From Candidatus Omnitrophota bacterium (GTDB taxonomy: Bacteria > Ratteibacteria > UBA8468 > MWAK01): 24,462 nt of DNA. The translations under genes were made by a program, and so were the position numbers. The notes beneath the pieces were generated by a model, which worked only from the letters and a program-made list of their open reading frames with translations, ran no database searches and was not told the origin of the DNA. Below, in pieces: positions 1 through 7,851 of this stretch (its first letter is position 1; every line of letters starts with the position of its first letter). The stretch is from assembly GCA_026387085.1 (NCBI GenBank), contig JAPLMK010000059.1, positions 1 to 24,462 on the forward strand. Reading direction: 5' to 3'.

Positions 1-1
1 C

Positions 2-355
2 TCCGGCCTCGACGCCCCCCTGCCCGACATCGAAACCTGGCCCAACCAGTTCCGCACCGGCTACGAAATCGAGATCGTCAATCCCGAGTTCACCAGCGTC
101 TGCCCCAAAACCGGCCTGCCCGATCACGGCACCTTGACGCTCCGCTACGTCCCCGACGAACACTGCCTGGAACTGAAGTCGTTGAAGATGTACTGGCTCG
201 CCTACCGCAACCTGGGCATATTTTACGAAAATGCGGTAAACCGTATTTTAAAAGATATCATCCAGGCCACTAAACCAAAATGTGTCCGGGTGACCGGAGA
301 ATTCACCAGCCGGGGCGGGATGAAGAGCGTTGTAGCGGCAACCTATGGACTTTAA
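2..355 (+). CDS. queF: 7-cyano-7-deazaguanine reductase QueF (5' truncated by window edge)
   Basis: QueF reduces preQ0 to preQ1 with NADPH in queuosine biosynthesis (cytosolic, T-fold enzyme). The frame is open from base 2, so the true start is outside the window; 117 codons remain of a family of about 150-170 for the short (YkvM-type) form. The motif FTSVCPKTGLPD carries the expected nucleophilic Cys and the Asp seven residues on. CLELKSLKMYW is the QueF signature, followed by FYENAVNRIL and a C-terminal FTSRGGMKS. The stop overlaps the next gene by 11 bp, which suggests co-transcription. Oddity: codons up to base 217 almost all end in G or C and use CGC and CCC, while codons from 218 onward match the rest of the window (see findings). 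Family assignment is firm; native continuity of the 5' part is less sure. Confidence 0.93.
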   Translation, partial: SGLDAPLPDIETWPNQFRTGYEIEIVNPEFTSVCPKTGLPDHGTLTLRYVPDEHCLELKSLKMYWLAYRNLGIFYENAVNRILKDIIQATKPKCVRVTGEFTSRGGMKSVVAATYGL

Positions 356-2186
356 AGTTCTCTTTCAGCCGGAAGGGATTGAATCTTCCGGATTACCCGG
401 CCTGACCGTTATGGAACTGGCCCGGCGGGCAAACATCGGCATTACCGCTTTTTGCGGCGGGCGCGGAACCTGCGGTAAATGCCAGGTAAAAGTGGAACCG
501 GCGCCTGCGGCAAATGAATTAGAAAAGAAACAGATAACCCCGGAACGGCTCAAGGAAGGTTACCGGTTGGCCTGCCAGACAAAAATCACTGATTGTAATT
601 TGACTGTTTTCATACCGCCGGAATCCCGTTTTTTCAACCTTAAAATACTGGTCTCCGGCCTTACCCGGGACATCAAAATACACACCTCCATCCGTAAATA
701 TTACCTGCAATTAGAGCCGCCCACCATTGAAGACCAGCGACCCGACTGGGAAAGAATGAAATCGGCGGTTGCAACCGCTTCCGGATTCAAAGAGGACGAA
801 CTTACAATCAGTATCTACCTGCTCCGGCGTTTGCCGACCGTATTGAGAACCGGCGATTTCAAAATAACAGCGGTTCTGGAGGGAAAACGCCTGATTTCCA
901 TCGAACCCGGCGACACCGCCGGACAATCTTTCGGGTTGGCTTTTGACCTGGGCACTACCACCATCGTCGGTTCCCTGCTTGACATCAGCACTGCCCGGGA
1001 AAGGGCCGTAGCTTCCCGGCTAAACCCCCAATCAGCCTACGGCGCCGATGTCATCAGCCGGATTAATCATACCATCACCGAAAAGAACGGGTCGGAAACT
1101 CTTCAGCAGGCAGTCGTCGGGACTTTTAACGAAATTATTACCGAGGTCTGTCAAAAATCCGAAGTCAGTCCGGAAAATATTTACGAAATTATGCTGGTCG
1201 GCAATACGGCCATGGAACACCTTTTTCTGAGATTGCCGGCGGCAGCCCTGGCCACCAGTCCTTACGTCGGCGTCTATCAAGGTTCCATCAGCTTGCCGGC
1301 AAAAAAACTGGGGCTGGCCGTCAACCACGATGCCATACTCCGGGTGGGACCGCTCATCAGCGGATTTGTCGGCGGAGATACGGTAGCCGGTATCCTGGCA
1401 ACCAACCAGCATAACGAAAGAGCCCTGCGCCTCTTTGTTGACATTGGAACCAACGGCGAAATTGTGATCGGAAACCGGGAAGGCATCTGGTGCACTTCCG
1501 CCGCAGCCGGACCTGCCTTTGAAGGCGCCAACATTCATTTTGGAATGCGGGCGGAACCGGGCGCCATAGACAAAATTAAAATTACCGACCGCGTCCTCTG
1601 CGGCACTATCGCGGAAAAACCGCCCCGGGGTATCTGCGGAACCGGTTTGGTGGAAGCGGTCAGCGAACTTCTGCGCTGCGGAATAATCGGCGCAGACGGC
1701 CGTCTGAAATCCAAAGAAGATTTACCCGGCCTGCCCAAAGAAATCCGGGAACGATTGGAGGAGGAAAAAGGAGAGCGACGATTCGTTTTAGCTCCGGAGA
1801 CCGGCATCGCCCTTTTTCAAAAGGACATCCGGCAATTACAACTGGCTAAAGCCGCCATCGCCGCCGGAATTCAGATTCTACTAGCAAAAATTCCCATCTC
1901 TCTTGCCGAATTAGATGAAATCCTGCTGGCCGGAGCCTTCGGTTCCTATATAGACCCGGAAGCGGCTTTACGGCTGGGGCTCCTGCCTTTAGTTCCCTTA
2001 GAAAAGATTCGCTTCGTAGGAAATACCGCGCTCACCGGTTCTAAGATGATGCTCCTATCGCAGGACATAAAAGATGAGGCGGAAAATATTCCTTTAATCT
2101 GCCGTTACGTGGAACTTTTTCACGAAAAGGAATTCATGGACCTTTTTGTGGATAATCTATCTTTCCCGAGTCCAAATCTTCCTTAA
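345..2186 (+). CDS. 2Fe-2S/ASKHA (DUF4445) reductive activator of corrinoid proteins, RACo-like
   Basis: The family couples ATP hydrolysis to reduction of an inactive Co(II) corrinoid protein, as in acetogenic or methylotrophic methyl transfer. The N-terminal domain (about residues 1-100) is ferredoxin-like, with C37-x5-C43-x2-C46 and C77 as likely 2Fe-2S ligands. A linker domain follows. The ASKHA ATPase domain begins near residue 195 with the phosphate-binding motif AFDLGTTT and continues with LVGNTAMEH, FVDIGTNGEI, SAAAGPAFEGANI, GICGTGLVEA and AGAFGSYIDPEAA. The length of 613 aa is normal. The start is the ATG inside the end of queF; no Shine-Dalgarno is obvious, so translational coupling is likely. 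The 3' end overlaps nusB on the other strand by 53 bp. No corrinoid methyltransferase is present here, so the partner is unknown; such proteins also occur as orphans. Confidence 0.9.
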   Translation: MDFKVLFQPEGIESSGLPGLTVMELARRANIGITAFCGGRGTCGKCQVKVEPAPAANELEKKQITPERLKEGYRLACQTKITDCNLTVFIPPESRFFNLKILVSGLTRDIKIHTSIRKYYLQLEPPTIEDQRPDWERMKSAVATASGFKEDELTISIYLLRRLPTVLRTGDFKITAVLEGKRLISIEPGDTAGQSFGLAFDLGTTTIVGSLLDISTARERAVASRLNPQSAYGADVISRINHTITEKNGSETLQQAVVGTFNEIITEVCQKSEVSPENIYEIMLVGNTAMEHLFLRLPAAALATSPYVGVYQGSISLPAKKLGLAVNHDAILRVGPLISGFVGGDTVAGILATNQHNERALRLFVDIGTNGEIVIGNREGIWCTSAAAGPAFEGANIHFGMRAEPGAIDKIKITDRVLCGTIAEKPPRGICGTGLVEAVSELLRCGIIGADGRLKSKEDLPGLPKEIRERLEEEKGERRFVLAPETGIALFQKDIRQLQLAKAAIAAGIQILLAKIPISLAELDEILLAGAFGSYIDPEAALRLGLLPLVPLEKIRFVGNTALTGSKMMLLSQDIKDEAENIPLICRYVELFHEKEFMDLFVDNLSFPSPNLP

Positions 2187-2577
2187 CCTTATTCAAAATT
2201 CCGTTGATAAACCGGTAGGAATCCTCGCTACCGTACAACTTAGCCAATTCAACTGCTTCATCAATACAAACCGCCGGCGGTATTTCCTTATTTTTACTGA
2301 GCATTTCGTAAAGAGAAAGGCGCAAAATATTACGGTCAATAACCGCCACCCGGTCCAGAGACCAGTTGGTGGCGTATTGAGATATGAGCCGGTCGAAATA
2401 GTCCTGATTTTCTTTAACGCCAAACAACAGTTCCCGGGCGAATGCCTGCGTTGTTTTTTCCGCCTTTTCCTCCCGGACAATATCCGCCAGCCGTTCTTCG
2501 TCCCCGCCGGTCGGAAGCACTTCCAGCGAATAGAGGCACCGCAACGCCAACTCCCTGCTTTTTCGTCGTTTTCCCAA
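2134..2577 (-). CDS. nusB: Transcription antitermination factor NusB
   Basis: NusB binds boxA RNA with S10 (NusE) and supports processive rRNA transcription. The 147-aa length is standard. The N-terminal RRKSRELALRCLY helix, ELLFGVKEN, RVAVIDRNILRLSLYEM and the C-terminal YGSEDSYRFINGILNKV are diagnostic. The start is TTG at 2575-2577: a GAGG element lies about 6 nt upstream and the family N-terminus begins exactly here. It is the last gene of a minus-strand operon, 31 bp after the GT2 gene. Its last 18 codons overlap the 3' end of the RACo-like gene, tail to tail. Both C-termini look family-like, so neither frame seems spurious. Confidence 0.96.
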   Translation of the reverse strand: MGKRRKSRELALRCLYSLEVLPTGGDEERLADIVREEKAEKTTQAFARELLFGVKENQDYFDRLISQYATNWSLDRVAVIDRNILRLSLYEMLSKNKEIPPAVCIDEAVELAKLYGSEDSYRFINGILNKVKEDLDSGKIDYPQKGP

Positions 2578-2608
2578 CGCACACCTCGCTTAATAAAGAA
2601 ATACTGAT

Positions 2609-3301
2609 TCAATCAACAAAACGGTATTTAACCAGGGTCCAGACAGCGGAAATACCATCGGAAAACCTGATTTTTTTTCCTTCTTTTATCTTCCGGGGAT
2701 AGTAGTGAATCGCCACTTCATCTATTTTATATCCTTTTTTCCGCACTTTGGCCGTAACTTCAGGGCAAAATTCAAACCGTTGGCACTTTAAATCCAGCTC
2801 CTGTAAAACTTCCCGCCGGAAAACCTTATAACAAGTGGGCTCATCAGTAATTCCGGCCCGGTACAAAAGATTGGTTAAAAAAGAAAGCAGTTTTCCCCCC
2901 AGGAAAAAACCAAGGGAAGAAATTCTGTTTTTACCCAGACACCGGGAGCCGTAAACAACGCTTGTCTTTCCGTCAATAATCGGCTGAATGAGCAAGGCAT
3001 AATCCTGCGGGTCATATTCCAGGTCCGCATCCTGGATAATGACAATCTCTCCGGCCGCCTCCCTTAAGCCCGCGCGAATGGCCGCGCCCTTCCCCTGATT
3101 TTGAAGATGCCGGATAACCTTAATCGGATTACCGGAGTCCTGCTCCCGGCTAACCCGGTCTAATATCTGACCGGTCTTATCCGTGGAAGCATCGTCAATA
3201 ACAATAATTTCTTTAGCCAGATTAACCGCTTTCACGCGCCGGATAATTTCGGCGATCGTTCGCTCTTCATTGTAAACCGGAATAATAACAGAAATCTTCA
3301 T
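2609..3301 (-). CDS. GT2 glycosyltransferase, polyprenyl-phosphate sugar synthase (DPM1-like)
   Basis: Likely transfers a sugar from a nucleotide sugar to polyprenyl phosphate on the inner face of the membrane. The GT-A fold is clear: MKISVIIPVYNEERTI at the N-terminus, IDDASTDKT near residue 36, a DAD metal-binding motif at 91-93 within IIQDADLEYDP, then VYGSRC. The 230-aa length and absence of membrane helices match soluble DPM1/DPMS-like enzymes. Its ATG overlaps the TGA of the upstream GT39-like gene in an ATGA tetranucleotide, so the two are translationally coupled. The pairing suggests that this enzyme makes the lipid-linked donor used by that transferase. Sugar and acceptor cannot be told from sequence. 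Confidence 0.9.
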   Translation of the reverse strand: MKISVIIPVYNEERTIAEIIRRVKAVNLAKEIIVIDDASTDKTGQILDRVSREQDSGNPIKVIRHLQNQGKGAAIRAGLREAAGEIVIIQDADLEYDPQDYALLIQPIIDGKTSVVYGSRCLGKNRISSLGFFLGGKLLSFLTNLLYRAGITDEPTCYKVFRREVLQELDLKCQRFEFCPEVTAKVRKKGYKIDEVAIHYYPRKIKEGKKIRFSDGISAVWTLVKYRFVD

Positions 3302-4470
3302 TTATTTAGACCCGGTCTCTTCCAACTGCCGCCGGCAATTGCGGCAACCAGCGGCAAAACCGGCACGTGGTAACGCGGAATTGCCAGTAAAAACAAGTGG
3401 ACGAAAGTAAAATAAAATATCATCAAAACCGGTAAACAAACCAGAGCGTTTCGCGTCTTCCAGGCCCAAAAAACCCCGAAAAGAAAGAGGAGGAGCAAAA
3501 AATATTGAAAAGCAAAAACAAGTATTTTTGCCGCCGGTCTTTTGTCCAGAACCTGTCTTCCGCCTGGAACCTGCAGCCAGAACCGGCTGATTTTTTTCAC
3601 GCAGAGCAACGCGTAAGCCGCCGGGTGCTGTCGGATGTTTTTCACCCCTTCCGCAAAAAACTTTTGGTCCGCTTCAATCTGCGGAAGCCCTTTAACCAGT
3701 TCTTGCGAATCACTCAAATCTTTCCAGTTATAGTCGCCATTCCAGGGAAGATAACTTCCCACCCAGAGATTGAAACCGCTCCCGACCGATACCGGGATAA
3801 AACGGTGAAACACAAGCGCGTTACGTACCGTCCAGGGCAAAATCGGAAGAGCCATCCCCAGACAAAATATGGCGACCAAAAGAACGCTTCTTGCCTTTTG
3901 AAGCGAAAAAACGAGAAACCCTGCCAGCAAAAAGAAGGGGAAAAGAATAGTAACGGGCCGGGTCAGAGTTGCCAGCCCTAAAACAATGCCTGAGAAGAGC
4001 CATACCTCTTTTTTTCTCTCTGCCTGGGCTTTTATCATCAAGAGGACAGACGCAGCCAGTAAAAACGCGGTCAGGGTTTCCGTCAGGATATAAGAAGTGG
4101 CGGCAATCAGCGAAGGAGAAACCGCGGTCAGCAACCCTCCCAGGAAAGCCGGCCTTTTGTCTCCGAAGACCCTTTTACCGATAAAAAAGACAAGCAGGCA
4201 GGTAACCGAATCCAGCAGAGCCTGAACAATCCTTACCGCCAAAAAATTGTGGCCGCAAAAAAAATAGATGCCCGCCAGAAAACCAGGATACATCGGCGGG
4301 CGATTCAGGTTGGTGGAAAAACCCAGGCCGTTTAAAAGGTGCAGGGCATAATTATCATATTCCGGGGAATCGCCCGCATCCAGCGGTAATGCGATGACAA
4401 AAACAAGGCGCAACAGCAGAGCTGAAATAAAGAGACCCCACAGGAGTTTTTTCTCGCTGATTTCTCTCAT
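3298..4470 (-). CDS. GT39/ArnT-like integral membrane glycosyltransferase
   Basis: A GT-C fold transferase that would move a sugar from a polyprenyl-phosphate carrier to a periplasmic acceptor. The 390-aa product has many hydrophobic segments (about nine to eleven). In the first periplasmic loop it has DAGDSPEY (residues 31-38) with acidic residues where PMT/ArnT enzymes hold their catalytic Asp, followed by RPPMYP near residue 57. A second conserved patch, TRPVT, lies mid-protein. It is shorter than ArnT (about 550 aa) and lacks a large C-terminal periplasmic domain, like many bacterial GT39/PF13231 proteins. The start ATG at 4468-4470 has only a weak AAGGG directly before it. It is first gene of the operon with GT2 and nusB. 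The acceptor is unknown. Confidence 0.85.
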   Translation of the reverse strand: MREISEKKLLWGLFISALLLRLVFVIALPLDAGDSPEYDNYALHLLNGLGFSTNLNRPPMYPGFLAGIYFFCGHNFLAVRIVQALLDSVTCLLVFFIGKRVFGDKRPAFLGGLLTAVSPSLIAATSYILTETLTAFLLAASVLLMIKAQAERKKEVWLFSGIVLGLATLTRPVTILFPFFLLAGFLVFSLQKARSVLLVAIFCLGMALPILPWTVRNALVFHRFIPVSVGSGFNLWVGSYLPWNGDYNWKDLSDSQELVKGLPQIEADQKFFAEGVKNIRQHPAAYALLCVKKISRFWLQVPGGRQVLDKRPAAKILVFAFQYFLLLLFLFGVFWAWKTRNALVCLPVLMIFYFTFVHLFLLAIPRYHVPVLPLVAAIAGGSWKRPGLNK

Positions 4471-4484
4471 CCCTTTTTCAATTG

Positions 4485-4584
4485 TGTCATTCCTCGCATT
4501 AGCCGAAAAATCTGAAGCAATTTGTCATCATTGAACTCTAATTCTTAAGTGCGAGATCCTTCGCAACCACGGCTCAGGATGACA
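4485..4584. repeat. Palindromic repeat pair, GAGATCC...GGATGACA type
   Basis: The 100-bp stretch starts TGTCATTCC and ends GGATGACA. The right unit (4553-4584, 32 bp) has GAG, a short ATCCT/AGGAT stem around a 17-nt centre, and the foot GACA. A close relative lies at 22447-22476 upstream of rplA. It sits in the 181-bp gap between the YdbL-like gene and the GT39-like gene. Nothing else recognisable is in this gap. Confidence 0.65.
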
Positions 4585-4651
4585 GAACAATGATACAATA
4601 CGTCAGATGAATCCGACCGCTAAATAGCCTATAAAGGAAAATCCGACAACA

Positions 4652-5245
4652 TCACTTTTTTATTTCAGCTACTTTTTCCTTCCAAGCGCCATCTTCACTC
4701 TGAATCCATTCACCCTCTTTGGCCAGTTTCCGATTGGCCTTAGCAGCAGCCGCCTGGATATTCTTAATCTGTTCCGACGGCATATTATTAATCTGAACTA
4801 TTTCCCGATAAATTGCCATTCGGTCGCTATTCTCCTCTTTTACCATCTTTTGAAGCGCCGACGCTTCTTTTCCGTCCAATCCGGCGGTTGACCGTATATC
4901 CAGGAGTCCTTCCTTACTCTCACCAAGAATCTTTTTATCTTTGTAACCCTGGATATCGGAAAGGCGCTCTATCCGCCTTGCCTTTGCCTCGGCGATGACC
5001 GGAGACGTGGTCTTCACTTCAGAATTAACAACTGTTTCCGCCGCGCAAAGAAGCGTCGGCTCCAGAAAACGCCAGGGGCTTAATCGGCTTTGCTTGAAAG
5101 GGACCGGAGAAACCGGTTGAACTTGCAGTTCTAATCCCTCCATCGCCTTATCAAGCTTTTCTTGGGGAAAAGTAACAAAAACATTAACCGACAAGCACCC
5201 GACTAACAACAAAGCCAACCCAACAATTAATCCGATTTTTCGCAT
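4652..5245 (-). CDS. DUF1318/YdbL-family lipoprotein
   Basis: Probable envelope lipoprotein. Residues 1-17 form a lipoprotein signal (MRKIGL, hydrophobic stretch, lipobox LVGC with C17). CLSVNVFVTFP after the Cys matches the usual start of the family's mature proteins. The YdbL domain is C-terminal: GYKDKKILGESKEGLLDIR, then ENSDRMAIYREI and a terminal EGEWIQSEDGAWKEK. At 197 aa it is longer than E. coli YdbL (about 108 aa), with a linker of roughly 60 residues after the lipobox. A strong AAGGAGG lies 5 nt before the ATG. The gene follows the AsmA/YdbH-like gene with a repeat pair between. In E. coli ydbH-ynbE-ydbL encode an intermembrane lipid-transport bridge and its helper; a similar role here is inferred from that arrangement. 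Confidence 0.85.
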   Translation of the reverse strand: MRKIGLIVGLALLLVGCLSVNVFVTFPQEKLDKAMEGLELQVQPVSPVPFKQSRLSPWRFLEPTLLCAAETVVNSEVKTTSPVIAEAKARRIERLSDIQGYKDKKILGESKEGLLDIRSTAGLDGKEASALQKMVKEENSDRMAIYREIVQINNMPSEQIKNIQAAAAKANRKLAKEGEWIQSEDGAWKEKVAEIKK

Positions 5246-5273
5246 TGTATCCTCCTTCGGTTCAAAAAAAGAT

Positions 5274-5350
5274 TGTCATTCCTGCGGATAGTAAGCAGGA
5301 ATCCATAAATCATCGGAGTGGATTCCCGTTTACCACACACGGGAATGACA
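5274..5350. repeat. REP-like inverted pair with TGTC foot (BIME-like)
   Basis: Two 32-bp units face each other: 5274-5305 and 5319-5350, with a 13-bp spacer. Each unit, read in one direction, is TGG, an 8-bp stem, a 9-nt loop, the stem complement, then GACA. The stems are ATTCCTGC/GCAGGAAT and ATTCCCGT/ACGGGAAT. The outer ends TGTCATTCC and GGAATGACA are exact inverted repeats. It fills most of the 116-bp gap between the AsmA-like and YdbL-like genes. Confidence 0.85.
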
Positions 5351-5361
5351 CATAAATCGTG

Positions 5362-6846
5362 TCAGTTACTGAAAACCTGGTTAAGGCGCTGTTTTAAATC
5401 ATCCAGTTTTATCGTGTTGCCCCTGGGGTCCATCGCGATGTTAACCGTATAACCCATGGTGGTTCCCAAAAGAACATAATCCCGGCCTTTCTCTTTCCGG
5501 GCAAGACCCTCAATGCTCAGCAGGCCGTCCTGATAAGTAACAGCCGCTTTTAATTTTCGGTATCCATAATCGTTACCGGTCAAAAATCCAACCGGAGAAC
5601 CGGTGCTTATCGCCAGCAACGCTTTCAGGGCGCGGACGTTCAGATACTGCCGGACACCCTTTACCGGCACAGTCTCAAGCAGAGCACGCCAGGACTCAAG
5701 ACCGCTTTCCCCGGTCTGAAAAATATAATCAAGGTTGGCAATTCCGGAAACCTGCGCGCCGTTTCCGTAGGCAGATGAAAGAGGGGAAAGGTCAAGTCCG
5801 GCTAAATTCAAATGACCGGCAATTAATGGTTTTCCGCTTTCGGAGCGCTGAACCGAAATGTCTCCGCTTCCAACCGCTTTATAGAACGAAAATGAAAGAT
5901 TGGAACCAAGGATTTTTTTTTCGGAATCGTAGACCGCCTTGCCCGCAACCTTTTCCATCTTTAATCCCATCTTTTCCCGGACCGGAGCCGGCAGGGATTC
6001 AATCAAATCCTCCAGATAAAGTCCGTCGGAAGCAAAAGAGAGGTCGAAACCTTTCGGGGTTATGTTCCCGGAGAGTGATATGCTGCCGCCGGATTGAGTT
6101 AAAATGCGCGCGGAACTTATCTGGCCGGAACCGGTTGCAAAATCGTAAAACCCCTGGGCCTCTCCGGAAAGAGGCAAAATTTTCTGTTTTTCAAACCGGA
6201 AATCGGAAAAAAGAACCCGGCCGTCAAGGCGCTGGGCTTTCCACTGGCCATCCGGACGCGCCATGGTCAGCACAACCTGTCCTTGCAAACTGCCCTGCGT
6301 CGGAAGCGTTGTCAAGCCAAGCGATTTTTTTAATTCCGTCAGGGAAAAATCGGCCAGATTTATGGAAATCCGGCTGCTCTCCGTTCCTTTTGTTTCAATG
6401 CGGCCGGAGACAGAGATTTCACCGATATTTTCAATCTTTACCTTCAGGTTTGAAACTTCATAGGAACCGGTCAGGAAATTACCGGTTATCCGTCCGTTTA
6501 TCTTTAACTGTTCCGGATTAGAAGAACCGACCTTTCCTTTTCCGGCCAAGGCAATTAAAACCGGCTTAAAACCGGGGTTAGCGGTCAGGTTTTGAACGGT
6601 AATATCCGTGACGGAAAGCGAAAACGGCGGCTTATTCCAATCGCTGAAGATTATTTCATCTACTGCCAGGCCCGGCCCCGAACACACGACCGGATTCAAT
6701 AACTGTACTTTGCCCTTGCTGCCTGACTTTACCCGCCAGGCAAGATAATTACCGGACAGTTCCGGAAGGTAATAACCGACAAAGAAAGCGACCAAGCCAA
6801 TCAGGCCGGCCAGGAACAGCAAAAACGTTCTGTTTCTCTTTTTCAT
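5362..6846 (-). CDS. AsmA/YdbH-like intermembrane protein
   Basis: One N-terminal transmembrane helix (about residues 8-27, rich in Leu, Val and Phe) anchors a long periplasmic region. That region is dominated by alternating hydrophobic beta-strand patterns, for example the LNLAGLDLSPLSS-type and KINGRITGNFLTGSYEV stretches, as expected of the AsmA/TamB/YdbH superfamily. The C-terminal part has RQYLNVRALKALLAISTG, a conserved-looking segment in YdbH-like proteins, and ends with a predicted helix. At 494 aa it is much shorter than E. coli YdbH (879 aa). It is followed by a YdbL-family gene, which favours YdbH over other AsmA clans. No YnbE-like small lipoprotein fits the gap. GGAG touches the ATG with no spacer, and a promoter-like sequence lies only 10 nt upstream. 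The superfamily call is fairly secure; lipid transport is inference. Confidence 0.75.
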   Translation of the reverse strand: MKKRNRTFLLFLAGLIGLVAFFVGYYLPELSGNYLAWRVKSGSKGKVQLLNPVVCSGPGLAVDEIIFSDWNKPPFSLSVTDITVQNLTANPGFKPVLIALAGKGKVGSSNPEQLKINGRITGNFLTGSYEVSNLKVKIENIGEISVSGRIETKGTESSRISINLADFSLTELKKSLGLTTLPTQGSLQGQVVLTMARPDGQWKAQRLDGRVLFSDFRFEKQKILPLSGEAQGFYDFATGSGQISSARILTQSGGSISLSGNITPKGFDLSFASDGLYLEDLIESLPAPVREKMGLKMEKVAGKAVYDSEKKILGSNLSFSFYKAVGSGDISVQRSESGKPLIAGHLNLAGLDLSPLSSAYGNGAQVSGIANLDYIFQTGESGLESWRALLETVPVKGVRQYLNVRALKALLAISTGSPVGFLTGNDYGYRKLKAAVTYQDGLLSIEGLARKEKGRDYVLLGTTMGYTVNIAMDPRGNTIKLDDLKQRLNQVFSN

Positions 6847-6856
6847 CTCCGGATAA

Positions 6857-6886
6857 ATAATAACACATCGGGCAGAAGAGAGGCAA
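6857..6886 (-). promoter_or_regulatory. Sigma-70-type promoter for the AsmA-like gene
   Basis: On the minus strand, TTGCCT (6881-6886) and TATTAT (6857-6862) are separated by 18 bp. The -10 box ends 10 nt before the ATG, so a normal start point would leave a leader of only 3-4 nt. Predicted by eye. Confidence 0.45.
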
Positions 6887-6921
6887 AATTGCCGGGTTGA
6901 AAATTCGGGGTTTACATACCG

Positions 6922-7842
6922 TCATTTAATTTCTTCAACCGTCCAGGTAATCCAGCCGGCATATCGTTCCCGGGGCGGAACAACCACTAATCCGGACTCC
7001 TTCTTGAATCCCTTAGAATACAGATTAGGCGCATCAGGCGCACAGGTCAGGTTTTCTACGCACACAAATGGTTTGCCCTCCGGCGCGTAAGCGATCATAT
7101 GGGTCAACTCCGGCGATGCGTCTATATTGAGTTGAATTCCTTTTGCTTGCCACTGAACGCCGCCTCTTTCATCCGGAATCCTTCCGTAAAAAACATTGTC
7201 AATGTTGTTCCCGTCTATGCTCTTCCAATCGCGCAGGTCCAGCGGAGTTCCTTCCACCGGTTCCGTCTTACCGGTTGGAATCAGATTCATAAGTTCCATC
7301 TGATACTGACACGGAACTTTGATGGCGATATCTTTTCTTTTACCTTCCAACCGCCAGAATGGATGGACACCGAAACCAAAGGGCGCGGGAGCCTGCCCGC
7401 GGTTTTCAAAATTAAAAGAGATGCGGAGACCATCTTTTATAATTTCATACTTTACCGCAAAATAACAGGGAAAGGGGTACCCTTCATGTACCGGATGCTG
7501 CGGTCCGATTTCAATCGATGCTTCAAGAAAATCGTTTCCTTGTCTGATTTCAAAAGTTTCGTCACGAATCAGCCCGTGAATAAAGATATCTTCTCCGCTC
7601 TTTCGCTGTAAAATTTCCCGGCCTTCAAATCTATATTTTGAGCCCGCCAACCGGCAGGGTGTTGGAAACATCAGAAAAGATCCGGTAAAATCCCGTTTCG
7701 GAGAAAAGAACATCTCTTCGGAGAAAAAAAGCATTTCCTGCCCGTTTATTGAAAATGATTTCAGTTGAGCGCCCATTTGGGGCAAAACCTCAATCTTTAT
7801 TTTACGCTCCGATTGATAATTCTCCAATACTACCTGTTCCAC
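6922..7842 (-). CDS. Aldose 1-epimerase-family protein (galactose mutarotase-like)
   Basis: The family interconverts alpha and beta anomers of hexoses, or of hexose 6-phosphates in the YeaD branch. The 306-aa length fits. Visible motifs are MFPTPCRLAGSKYRF near residue 58, IHGLIRD with H89, FGFGVHPFW with H160, and VCVENLTCAPDAPN with E263. These occupy the positions of the two histidines and the catalytic glutamate of the mutarotase fold. The FPTPCR segment replaces the usual P-x-x-N-R-I, so substrate may differ from galactose. The start is GTG at 7840-7842 with GGAGG four nt upstream. It is the last gene of the rplS-yraN-comM operon, 9 bp after comM. Confidence 0.85.
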   Translation of the reverse strand: MEQVVLENYQSERKIKIEVLPQMGAQLKSFSINGQEMLFFSEEMFFSPKRDFTGSFLMFPTPCRLAGSKYRFEGREILQRKSGEDIFIHGLIRDETFEIRQGNDFLEASIEIGPQHPVHEGYPFPCYFAVKYEIIKDGLRISFNFENRGQAPAPFGFGVHPFWRLEGKRKDIAIKVPCQYQMELMNLIPTGKTEPVEGTPLDLRDWKSIDGNNIDNVFYGRIPDERGGVQWQAKGIQLNIDASPELTHMIAYAPEGKPFVCVENLTCAPDAPNLYSKGFKKESGLVVVPPRERYAGWITWTVEEIK

Positions 7843-7851
7843 TGACCCTCC

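Noticed and set aside
2146..2607. Plus-strand 153-codon open frame opposite nusB
   Set aside because: Antisense shadow of nusB; the minus-strand product has full NusB motifs.
5775..6521. Plus-strand 248-codon open frame opposite the AsmA-like gene
   Set aside because: Arg/Pro-rich product typical of an antisense frame in CGG-rich DNA; no Shine-Dalgarno or family likeness.
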